A stretch of DNA of 31,056 nucleotides from FEN-1297 sp964498065 (lineage in GTDB: Bacteria; Bacteroidota; Ignavibacteria; Ignavibacteriales; Ignavibacteriaceae), in NCBI GenBank assembly GCA_964498065.1, contig CAZCFZ010000044.1:1-31056 (forward strand), read 5' to 3'. The translations under genes and the position numbers were made by a program. The notes beneath the pieces were generated by a model. That model was not told where the DNA came from. It did no database searches and worked only from the letters and a program-made list of their open reading frames with translations. Shown here in pieces: positions 24,651 through 31,056 of the stretch. Numbering within the stretch: the stretch's first letter is position 1; each line of letters opens with the position of its first letter.

Positions 24651-25021
24651 GTAATGTGACATAAATTATAATAAAGTAAGGTCATTCTGGCGAAAGCCAG
24701 AATCTTCCTAAGTCGCTTTGGAATGCAGATGCCGGATCAAGTCCGGCATGACAGCATTCTTTTTCCCATTCTAGGCTTGACCCGGAATCTCCTAAGTTGT
24801 ATATAATATTAAAATTCATTTTTAAAAATTTCTTTTTTGATGCAGGCTGTCATTAGCTTGACAGTGAAAAGTAACAATCTGCCTGCCTAGAGCGATATAC
24901 AAAAGCATAATAATGTCATTTCGGGCATAATAGTCAAAAAGTGTTGCTGGAATTTATATAAAATTGTATTTGTTAAGGTCGTTTTCAATCATTAATTTTA
25001 AATCATTAAAAGGAGGAGAAA
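24651..25021. other. 371-bp gap with palindromic repeats before the Fpg-like gene
   Basis: No gene is seen. Palindromes at 24684-24703, 24729-24749 and 24768-24788 belong to the dispersed repeat family found also at 15363-15544. A further inverted repeat, CTGTCA with TGACAG (six-base spacer), lies near 24847-24864. The ribosome site of the next gene (AGGAGGAG, about 25012-25019) closes the gap. Confidence 0.6.
24681..24788. repeat. REPIN-like pair of inverted palindromes plus a decayed third unit
   Basis: GTCATTCTGG opens a left hairpin (ATTCTGG with CCAGAAT, 24684-24703) followed by CTT. After about 25 bases, AGATGCCGGA opens a right hairpin (ATGCCGGA with TCCGGCAT, 24729-24749) closed by GAC. 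The order GTCAT-hairpin-CT, then AG-hairpin-ATGAC, matches the element at 15454-15532. A third copy at 24768-24788 (ATTCTAGG with CCCGGAAT) has mismatches in its stem. The stems keep their ends but differ inside, consistent with a family that diverged under pairing constraint. Confidence 0.75.
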
Positions 25022-25861
25022 ATGATTGAACTACCTGAAGCTGCAGTTCTTGCCGGCCAGTTAAACAAGAAAATTAGGGGAAGAAAAGTTGTAAGAGTCA
25101 TTGCCGCACAGTCGCCACACAAATTTGCCTGGTATCAAGGTGAACCTACAAACTATCAGAAATTATTAAAAGATAAAATTGTAAAACAAGCGGATAGTAT
25201 TGGGGGAATGATTAAAATTACAATTGATACTGCAAATTTAGTTTTTACAGATGGCGTAGGATTAAGATATCATTATGATGATAAAGAACTTCCGGAAAAG
25301 CACCAGCTGCTAATTGAATTTGATAATTCAACATTTCTTACAGCATCAATACAAATGTACGGCGGTATTCTTTGCTTTGAAGAGGGCAAGTGTGAAAATA
25401 AATATTATCTAATTGCAAAAGAGAAACCCTCGCCAATATCTAAAAAATTTAATGAAAAATATTTTAATAATATTATTTCAAATATGAACATGCAGAATAA
25501 AAGTGTTAAATTTTTTCTGGCAACCGAACAAAGAATGCCGGGATTAGGCAACGGAGTTTTGCAGGATATTTTATTTGAAGCAAAAATTCATCCCAAAAGA
25601 AAGATTGGTAATCTAGCAGAAATAGAAAAAGGAAAATTATTCACTGCTATTAAAACCGTCTTGATGAAAATGATAGAAAAGGGAGGCAGAGATACGGAAA
25701 AAGATTTATTCGGCAACAACGGCAGTTATATTACAAAGATGAGTAAAAATACTGCCGGAAAACCATGTCCCAATTGCGGTGTTAAAATTAAAAAAGAGAA
25801 TTATATGGGCGGAAGTATCTATTATTGCGGGAAGTGTCAAAAAAATGAAGTGAAGAATTGA
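25022..25861 (+). CDS. Fpg/Nei-family DNA glycosylase-like protein lacking the N-terminal proline
   Basis: This 279-residue protein has the Fpg/Nei architecture: an N-terminal beta-sandwich (about 1-125), a helix-two-turn-helix (about 150-225, with PGLGNGVLQDILFEAKIHP at 173-191) and a C-terminal zinc finger with CPNC (249-252) and CGKC (269-272). It opens MIELPE where active Fpg and Nei enzymes open MPELPE or MPEGPE. The proline that attacks the abasic sugar is thus isoleucine, while E3 and E6 of the motif are kept. By my alignment the DNA-contact lysine of the GKYL loop is glycine (about G62), and the zinc-finger arginine of GR-S/T is glycine (about G264). A strong AGGAGGAG site fixes the start. 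It is either an unusual glycosylase, a lesion binder or a different nuclease. Confidence 0.85.
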   Translation: MIELPEAAVLAGQLNKKIRGRKVVRVIAAQSPHKFAWYQGEPTNYQKLLKDKIVKQADSIGGMIKITIDTANLVFTDGVGLRYHYDDKELPEKHQLLIEFDNSTFLTASIQMYGGILCFEEGKCENKYYLIAKEKPSPISKKFNEKYFNNIISNMNMQNKSVKFFLATEQRMPGLGNGVLQDILFEAKIHPKRKIGNLAEIEKGKLFTAIKTVLMKMIEKGGRDTEKDLFGNNGSYITKMSKNTAGKPCPNCGVKIKKENYMGGSIYYCGKCQKNEVKN

Positions 25862-25893
25862 TTAGTCCCTTATAACGAATTAAAAATTATGCA

Positions 25894-26520
25894 ATGAAAA
25901 AGTATGATTATAAGGCAATAGCCGACCGGTATGATAAAGAAGTTAAAGAGTATGATAGTTATGGGCACGATGTTATTTTCGGAATGTGCTATGAATTTGT
26001 CAAACCAGGTGATAAATTACTTGACATAGGAATCGGTACCGGTCTGGCATCAATTCAATTTTTTAAAGCCGGCTTAAAAATTTATGGTATCGATTCATCA
26101 AGTGAGATGTTAAATGCATGCAGATCGAAGTTATTCGCGGAAGAATTAAAACTGCATGATATATCAGGGAAAAAGCTTCCATACAAGGATAGAACTTTTA
26201 ACCACGTAATTTGCTGCGGTGTTCTTCATTTCTTAAAGGATTTAACTAATATCTTTTCTGAAATAAAAAGAATAATGAAAAAAGACGGGTTATTTGCCTT
26301 CACTATTGCAACCCTGGAAACCAAACAAGATTATATTGAAGAGATGACATTGTGGAATACGCCAATATTTAAGCATTCAAATTCTTACATAAAAAAATTG
26401 CTTGAAGTAAATAGAATGGAAATATTGAAACAGCAGAAATTATTAATTAAAGGGTATGACAAGATAAATTATAACATGCTGTTCACAGTCATTGTTTGCA
26501 AATATTTAGGGAAAAAATAA
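25894..26520 (+). CDS. Class I SAM-dependent methyltransferase, substrate unknown
   Basis: This 208-residue soluble protein of the Methyltransf_11 type has SAM-binding motif I LLDIGIGTGLAS at about residues 42-53 and the acidic ribose-binding D67 in GIDSS. A post-II/III region follows with FNHVICCGVLHFLKD. The remainder forms the last strands and a helical C-terminus. The ATG at 25894 follows the Fpg-like gene by 32 bp, so co-transcription is possible. The next short membrane ORF begins one base after this gene's stop codon. Candidate substrates are small molecules or a membrane lipid; nothing in the sequence decides this. Confidence 0.8.
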   Translation: MKKYDYKAIADRYDKEVKEYDSYGHDVIFGMCYEFVKPGDKLLDIGIGTGLASIQFFKAGLKIYGIDSSSEMLNACRSKLFAEELKLHDISGKKLPYKDRTFNHVICCGVLHFLKDLTNIFSEIKRIMKKDGLFAFTIATLETKQDYIEEMTLWNTPIFKHSNSYIKKLLEVNRMEILKQQKLLIKGYDKINYNMLFTVIVCKYLGKK

Positions 26521-26521
26521 A

Positions 26522-26764
26522 ATGGTACTAGCATTTGTAATTCTTCTAATACTTTTTCTTTTACTTCATTCCATTCGAACAATATATTCATCCTTAAAGA
26601 TTAAAGGTAAAATTAATCCACATAATAAATTAGGATATATATTAATAATAATAGATATGATAGCGCTATGGATTGTATGGTTTAAAATGTGCGAAATGGA
26701 ATATTATACAGTTATTATCCAGACATTATTAAATTATATAGGATTCAATATTTTAATTTATTGA
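26522..26764 (+). pseudogene. Small membrane ORF, possibly the truncated N-terminus of an isoprenylcysteine methyltransferase-like protein
   Basis: This is an 80-residue hydrophobic reading frame with about three membrane segments (about 3-18, 37-55 and 62-79), beginning one base after the methyltransferase stop. The middle segment, with LWIVWFKMCEME, reminds me of the N-terminal part of bacterial ICMT-like membrane methyltransferases. The catalytic C-terminal half is absent: the frame stops within the third segment and the minus-strand MFS gene begins 38 bp later. I read it as a truncated gene, but a real small membrane protein co-expressed with the methyltransferase is a fair alternative. 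The family resemblance is from memory and unsure. Confidence 0.4.
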
Positions 26765-26801
26765 TTTTATAACAATTACTTATGCCAATGCGGCAATAAA
26801 A

Positions 26802-28316
26802 TTATCCTGCCTTTACCTCATCAACATCATCAACTTTCATGACTAACAAAGCAGCAAGCAGAAATGATGCACCGCCAAGCAGTAATGCATAAATTGCTTC
26901 GTCACCAAAAAGATGCTTTACAAAAAATCCTAAAATAGCAGCCGCAGTAATCTGGGGAATTACAATAAAGAAATTAAATATTCCCATATAAACTCCCATT
27001 TTATTTGCGGGAAGGGAACCTGTTAATATCGCATAAGGCATTGCAAGTATTGAAGCCCATGCCAAACCTATTCCAAGTTCGGAAATTAGAAGCAGATTTG
27101 GATTTTTAATAATATAAAATGATGCAAGTCCCAATCCTCCGCAAATTAAACTGATAGCATGAACACTTTTACGGCTGGTTTTTTTTGCAAGCCAGATAAG
27201 TAGAAATGCCATTATGGCGGCAAATCCGTTATATACTGCCATTAAAACACCAACCCAATCGGCCCCCTTGTTAAATAATGCGGATTTTGGATCCGTAGCT
27301 CCGTATATAAAGTGAGTAACTGCGGGAGTTGTATAAATCCACATTGCGAACAAAGCGAACCAAGAAAAAAATTGGACATATGAAAGCTGAACCATAGTCT
27401 TCGGCATTTTGAAAAGATCGTTCATTACAACTATAAGTCCAAGCGAAGTCTTTTTTTGTTTAGTTAAAAATCCGGTAACAATTTGCAGAATTCCGAAAGC
27501 TGCAATTCCTCCGAAGAAAACACCAAGACCGTAATCCATATAAATGAATAAATCAAAAACAGCAAAAAGAATAATTCCGGTAAACATCCAGTATAAACCG
27601 TTCTTAAAAAATTTTGAGTGAGAGATAAAATCATCATCTTTCCGAACGGAACCGGTTTGATGTTCGGTATCTTCACTATATTTCATTAATTCTTCAGGCG
27701 GATATTCTTTAGAACTTATTACCGTCCAAAGGACTGCAAGTAAAAATACGCCGCCTCCGATATAGAAAGAAAGCTTAACCGATTCTGGTATCATTCCCTC
27801 CGGTGCGGTATTGCTTATTCCGAACCAGTTTGTCATCATATAAGGAAGAGCAGAAGCAACTACAGCACCGATACCTATAAAAAAGCTCTGCATTGAAAAT
27901 CCAAGGGTCCTTTGTTCGGAAGGAAGCATATCACCGACAAAAGCTCTGAAAGGTTCCATAGAAATATTAATTGATGCATCCATTATCCACAGCATTGCAG
28001 CAGCAAACCAGAGGATTGGAGAATTAGGAATAATGATAATTGCCAATGATGCCAATATTGCACCGGTTAGAAAATAAGGACGGCGTCTCCCGAGTCTTCC
28101 CCATGTCTTATCGCTCATGTGTCCGATAATCGGTTGAACTATTAATCCTGTTATCGGAGCAGCAATCCACAAAATCGGTATGGCATCTATCTTTGCTCCC
28201 AAAGTTTCGAATATTCTGCTGACATTCGCATTTTGAAGTGCGAAGCCGAATTGAATTCCCAGAAATCCGAAACTCATGTTCCAGATTTGCATGAAGCTGA
28301 GACGTGGTTTATTCAT
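26802..28316 (-). CDS. MFS sugar transporter, SLC45-like, second copy
   Basis: This 504-residue, about 12-helix major facilitator protein is a paralogue of the transporter at 23175-24650. Shared words include AAPI-G near residue 52, GHMSD followed by GRRRPY (65-81), and KMGVYMGIFNFFIVIPQI in the C-terminal half. A central soluble loop (about 205-230) is rich in acidic residues (YSEDTE and DDD). SLC45-type carriers move disaccharides with protons, so maltose, sucrose or a related glucoside is likely. It stands alone on the minus strand with a 706-bp gap upstream and no enzyme gene on the same strand, so its substrate need not match that of the copy near the amylase. Confidence 0.86.
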   Translation of the reverse strand: MNKPRLSFMQIWNMSFGFLGIQFGFALQNANVSRIFETLGAKIDAIPILWIAAPITGLIVQPIIGHMSDKTWGRLGRRRPYFLTGAILASLAIIIIPNSPILWFAAAMLWIMDASINISMEPFRAFVGDMLPSEQRTLGFSMQSFFIGIGAVVASALPYMMTNWFGISNTAPEGMIPESVKLSFYIGGGVFLLAVLWTVISSKEYPPEELMKYSEDTEHQTGSVRKDDDFISHSKFFKNGLYWMFTGIILFAVFDLFIYMDYGLGVFFGGIAAFGILQIVTGFLTKQKKTSLGLIVVMNDLFKMPKTMVQLSYVQFFSWFALFAMWIYTTPAVTHFIYGATDPKSALFNKGADWVGVLMAVYNGFAAIMAFLLIWLAKKTSRKSVHAISLICGGLGLASFYIIKNPNLLLISELGIGLAWASILAMPYAILTGSLPANKMGVYMGIFNFFIVIPQITAAAILGFFVKHLFGDEAIYALLLGGASFLLAALLVMKVDDVDEVKAG

Positions 28317-28503
28317 TGAACAATCCTTTAGTAACTGGAATTAATATTAAGGGTAAAAATAAATTAAATAAAATTAAAAGTCTTAATTATCTTCAAACTT
28401 ATACTTAATAACAGCATTTGATTAATTAATCAATTATGCAGTTCTATAAGATGGCTTCTTTTTATAAAAATTTTTGTTTTATCGGAATTCAAGTAAAATA
28501 AAG

Positions 28504-28533
28504 ATGTCTATTAAGAAAAAAATCAATAGACAT
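28504..28533. repeat. Stem-loop, perfect 9-bp inverted repeat
   Basis: ATGTCTATT (28504-28512) pairs with AATAGACAT (28525-28533) around a 12-base A-rich (T-rich on the minus strand) loop. On the minus strand it directly follows the stop codon of the open stretch ending at 28535 and is followed by CTTTATTTT, so it could serve as a weak terminator. Confidence 0.55.
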
Positions 28534-28534
28534 A

Positions 28535-28684
28535 TTACACCCTTAGCAATTTTTTTTGCTCTATGGTTTTTGGGCTCGCTTTCTGGGAGTAACCAACAAC
28601 CTCAATTATTTCAGCTTCATGTAATCTTACTTTACTCGATTTGATATTATAATTTTTATATAAAATTAAACGTCTATTTGAACC
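28535..28684 (-). pseudogene. Decayed ORF remnant without a start codon
   Basis: The minus strand is open for 49 codons before the stop at 28535-28537. Its later part reads like real protein (KVRLHEAEIIEVVGYSQKAS), with a basic tail. There is no ATG, GTG or TTG at a usable place, and an in-frame TGA at 28685-28687 blocks extension. I do not recognise the family. It may be the 3' remnant of a lost gene, or chance. Confidence 0.3.
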
Positions 28685-28694
28685 TCAAGGGTTA

Positions 28695-28791
28695 CGGTAA
28701 ATTTTTAATTTTAAGGAAAGGGATTAACCGTCATCTTTTTACAGTAGACATTTATGACAATCTTAGCGGAGTTAAAGATTAAAATTTACCG
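28695..28791. repeat. Interrupted inverted repeat of 17-18 bp arms
   Basis: The left arm (28695-28712) starts CGGTAAATTTT and the right arm (28774-28791) ends AAAATTTACCG. The arms pair over the outer 11 bases and then imperfectly, with about 61 bp between them. No terminal duplication or coding sequence lies between, so assignment to a mobile element is open. Confidence 0.5.
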
Positions 28792-29022
28792 AACGATATC
28801 GCTAACGGCGACAATTTAATGCGTTTCCACAATATATTTATATAGAAAATTTCCTTTAAAATATTTATTACTTAATTCACGTAATAGGTTTATTAACAAT
28901 TTTTTCTGGTGATTTTATGTAGTGATTACTCCAGTTATCAATTAATTAAAGCACAAGAAATTTATCCTAATTTTTAATATCTTATCGTCAAAAATTTTAT
29001 TTTATTAAGAAAATTGCATTAA

Positions 29023-30069
29023 ATGGCAGATAAATCCGAATCGATTTCCAAAAGGAAAAGAGAACATATAGAACTTTGTTTAACTGATGATGTTACGTTT
29101 ATTAATAAGACGACCGGTTTTGATAAATATGAATTTAAACATGATGCAATAACCGAAGTTGATTTAAAAAAAATAGATTTTAAATATGATTTTTTTAATA
29201 AAAGAATAAATTATCCTTTTCTGATTTCCTGTATGACCGGGGGTGTATCAGAAGCAGAAAATATCAATGCACAGCTTGCAGTTGCTGCTGATCGATTAAA
29301 TATTCCATTAGGCGTCGGAAGCCAGAGACAGGCGTTGGAAAATAAGGATTATCATCAATCTTATAAAATAATAAGAAAAAATGCGCCCAATATTCCTGTA
29401 CTTGGGAATATCGGTGCAGCTGAAGTGGCAAAATTTAAAGATGTTGAAAAAGTTAGATATCTTGCCGACCTTGTAAAAGCCGATGCAATGGTAATTCATG
29501 CAAATCCGCTGCAGGAATTATTACAGGATAACGGCGAACCGTATTTTAAAGGCTTTTTAAAATCTGTTGAAAAACTTGTTAAGTACCTGGATATTCCTGT
29601 TATAGTAAAAGAAGTTGGTTCAGGTATTTCGAAAAAATCTGCGGAACGTCTCTTAAATATAGGTGTAAAAGGAATTGATGTTGCCGGGGCAGGCGGTACC
29701 AGCTGGGCTGCAGTTGAAATTTTAAGAAACGGCGGTAACAGCGAAAACAGATTTTGGGATTGGGGTCTGCCCACATCTTATTGCTTACGAAAAATAAATA
29801 AATTAAAAAATAAATTCGATTTTTTATTAATCGGCTCAGGCGGAATAAATAATTCTTTTGATGCGGCTAAAGCTTTTGCACTCGGTGCAGATGTTGTCGC
29901 TTCAGCAAGAATTATTTTACAGGTATTAAAAAGATCAGGAGTTAACGGCGTAGTTAAATTAATAGAAGACTGGTTTGAAGATATTAAAAAAATTATGTTT
30001 TTAACAGGTTCAAATTCAATTTACGAGTTACAGAAAAATAAGATACTGAGAAAGGAAAAATTATATTGA
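29023..30069 (+). CDS. fni: Type 2 isopentenyl-diphosphate delta-isomerase (FMN-dependent)
   Basis: IDI-2 interconverts isopentenyl and dimethylallyl diphosphate using reduced FMN, NADPH and magnesium in the cytosol. The 348-residue protein shows the family blocks: RKREHIEL (11-18), SCMTGG (69-74), GSQRQAL (99-105), HANPLQE (159-165, metal-binding E165), KEVGSGIS (196-203), GAGGTSWAAVE (222-232) and the C-terminal phosphate site LIGSGG. It is the alternative to the unrelated type 1 enzyme. The prenyl diphosphate synthase gene starts inside its stop codon (TTGA), so both isoprenoid steps are translated together. Whether the organism uses the mevalonate or MEP route cannot be read here. Confidence 0.94.
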   Translation: MADKSESISKRKREHIELCLTDDVTFINKTTGFDKYEFKHDAITEVDLKKIDFKYDFFNKRINYPFLISCMTGGVSEAENINAQLAVAADRLNIPLGVGSQRQALENKDYHQSYKIIRKNAPNIPVLGNIGAAEVAKFKDVEKVRYLADLVKADAMVIHANPLQELLQDNGEPYFKGFLKSVEKLVKYLDIPVIVKEVGSGISKKSAERLLNIGVKGIDVAGAGGTSWAAVEILRNGGNSENRFWDWGLPTSYCLRKINKLKNKFDFLLIGSGGINNSFDAAKAFALGADVVASARIILQVLKRSGVNGVVKLIEDWFEDIKKIMFLTGSNSIYELQKNKILRKEKLY

Positions 30070-31056
30070 TCGGGGATAAGTCTGATAAATTTTATTCACT
30101 TTATGAAGGTGAACGGAAAAAAGTTGATCAAAAATTAATAAAATCATTGAAGGGAAGAATCCCGGCTTCATTATATCAACCGGGGTCTTACATTATTGAA
30201 GGAGGGGGAAAACGGCTGCGTCCTCTTTTGGTTTTATTTTCTTCAAAAGCTGTAGGCGGAAATTTTAGTAATGCTTATAATGCTTCCGTGGCGGTGGAAT
30301 TGTTGCACAATTTTACTCTTGTTCACGACGATATTATGGACAATGCCGACAAACGACGCGGCAAATTAACTTTACATAAAAAGTACGATACAAATACTGC
30401 AATATTAGTCGGAGACAGTTTGTTATCCGTTGCTTACGAACAATTGTTGAAAGACTGTAACGGTAATTCCAAACAAATTCTTTCTGCGTTTACAAAAGGT
30501 CTCGTTGATGTTTGCGAAGGACAAAGCATGGATAAAGACTTTGAAACATTGAAGCATGTTTCAATTAAAGAATACGAAATAATGATTGGAAAGAAAACTG
30601 CTGCAATGGTTGAAATGTGCTGTAAAGTGGGAGCATTGCTGGGAGGAGGGAGCAGAAAGGAAATAAACAGCCTTGCAAATTTCGGGAGAAGCATTGGAAT
30701 TGCTTTTCAAATACAGGATGATTTGCTTGATATCACCGGAAATGAGAATGAATTCGGTAAATTTGTGGGAGGCGATTTGGTTGAAGGGAAAAAAACCTTC
30801 CTGTTTATTAAAGCTCTGGAAAAAGCTAAAGGAAAGGAACTTCAAACTTTAAAAAAAGTTGTAAGGAATAAAGGGATAAAACCGGATCAAATTAAATTTT
30901 ATAAAAGTCTGTACGAAAAACTTGGTGTACTTGAAGATGCAAGGAAAGAAATTAAATTACATACGAAAAATGCCCTTAATTCAGTGAAAATTTTAAAAAA
31001 GAAGGAAGATAGAGAGATTTTCGGCTGGCTGGCTGATTCACTAATCAAGAGAAATA
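30066..31056 (+). CDS. Polyprenyl (farnesyl/geranylgeranyl) diphosphate synthase, 3' end outside the window
   Basis: The open frame from the TTG at 30066 runs 330 codons to the window edge with no stop; its start overlaps the fni stop by four bases. It is a trans-prenyltransferase that condenses IPP onto allylic diphosphates. The IPP-binding GGGKRLRP lies at residues 46-53. The first aspartate-rich motif DDIMD is at 88-92, followed by KRRGK (96-100). The second, QIQDDLLD, is at 215-222, and the conserved GGDLVEGKKT at 235-244. Residue 83, five before the first motif, is phenylalanine, and there is no two-residue insertion in that motif. By published chain-length rules this fits geranylgeranyl-type products. 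The near-complete length suggests only a few residues are missing. The product length remains an inference. Confidence 0.92.
   Translation, partial: MIGDKSDKFYSLYEGERKKVDQKLIKSLKGRIPASLYQPGSYIIEGGGKRLRPLLVLFSSKAVGGNFSNAYNASVAVELLHNFTLVHDDIMDNADKRRGKLTLHKKYDTNTAILVGDSLLSVAYEQLLKDCNGNSKQILSAFTKGLVDVCEGQSMDKDFETLKHVSIKEYEIMIGKKTAAMVEMCCKVGALLGGGSRKEINSLANFGRSIGIAFQIQDDLLDITGNENEFGKFVGGDLVEGKKTFLFIKALEKAKGKELQTLKKVVRNKGIKPDQIKFYKSLYEKLGVLEDARKEIKLHTKNALNSVKILKKKEDREIFGWLADSLIKRN

Larger units (their letters stand above)
28317..29022. other. 706-bp gap with inverted repeats and a decayed reading frame
   Basis: No intact gene is visible. Apart from promoters for the MFS gene and the isomerase gene, it contains a 9-bp stem-loop (28504-28533), an open stretch on the minus strand ending at 28535, and a long interrupted inverted repeat (28695-28712 with 28774-28791). 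A shorter repeat, TTAGCG/CGCTAA, lies at 28763-28768 and 28800-28805. The mixture suggests remnants of a lost gene or of a non-autonomous mobile element, though no transposase remnant is recognised. Confidence 0.5.

Noticed and set aside
30434..30845. Two minus-strand ORFs near the window end
   Set aside because: They lie opposite the prenyl diphosphate synthase, which is open to the window edge and has all family motifs.
1..31056. CRISPR array, prophage, integrase, insertion sequence or toxin-antitoxin system
   Set aside because: No direct-repeat array with spacers, transposase or integrase motif, or known toxin family was found by eye on either strand.

Overview
The window is an AT-rich bacterial chromosome segment of ordinary chromosomal gene content. 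I see no phage, insertion sequence, CRISPR array, rRNA or tRNA. Several features point to the Bacteroidota/Chlorobiota/Ignavibacteriota group, most likely an Ignavibacteriota-type organism: a TonB-dependent receptor with an N-terminal carboxypeptidase-regulatory-like domain, a SusA-like periplasmic neopullulanase, pyruvoyl-dependent arginine decarboxylase, type 2 IPP isomerase, and several UUG start codons. This placement is an inference from gene content, not from a marker-gene tree.

Left part (1-12611, all + strand). A PfkB-family kinase, the methylthioribose-1-phosphate isomerase MtnA and the repair protein RecO overlap or abut as one operon. Next come a membrane-anchored HtrA/Deg protease closed by a strong terminator, chorismate synthase AroC, and a glyoxalase-II-like metallo-hydrolase. 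A two-gene ABC importer (permease plus an ATPase with degraded motifs, no binding protein) follows, then an orphan acyl-CoA carboxylase carboxyltransferase, and an MltD-like lipoprotein transglycosylase carrying seven LysM domains.

Thiamine locus (12712-17710, + strand). A TPP riboswitch with a readable terminator/antiterminator switch controls a TonB-dependent receptor. After a 333-bp gap carrying palindromic repeats come thiamine pyrophosphokinase (thiN) and, overlapping it, a sodium:solute symporter. The simplest reading is outer-membrane uptake, inner-membrane uptake and pyrophosphorylation of thiamine. The symporter is a candidate thiamine carrier in the place where PnuT is found in Bacteroides.

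Minus-strand operon (20939 down to 17652): smpB, tyrS, pdaD and a TerC/Alx-family membrane protein. The last gene overlaps the 3' end of the symporter gene by 59 bp.

Right part (20940-31056). A secreted GH13 amylase/neopullulanase is followed by an SLC45-like sugar MFS transporter. After a second palindromic-repeat gap come an Fpg-like protein lacking the catalytic N-terminal proline, a SAM methyltransferase and a small, possibly truncated membrane protein. A second SLC45-like MFS gene lies on the minus strand. A 706-bp gap holds inverted repeats and a short decayed reading frame. The window ends in an isoprenoid operon: type 2 IPP isomerase overlapping a prenyl diphosphate synthase that runs off the window.

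The most interesting items are the thiamine cassette with its non-PnuT transporter, the Fpg-like protein without its usual catalytic residues, the ABC ATPase with substituted catalytic motifs, and the REPIN-like palindrome pairs. Nothing in the window looks like a wholly new multi-gene defence or mobile system. Positions 1-157 show no gene.
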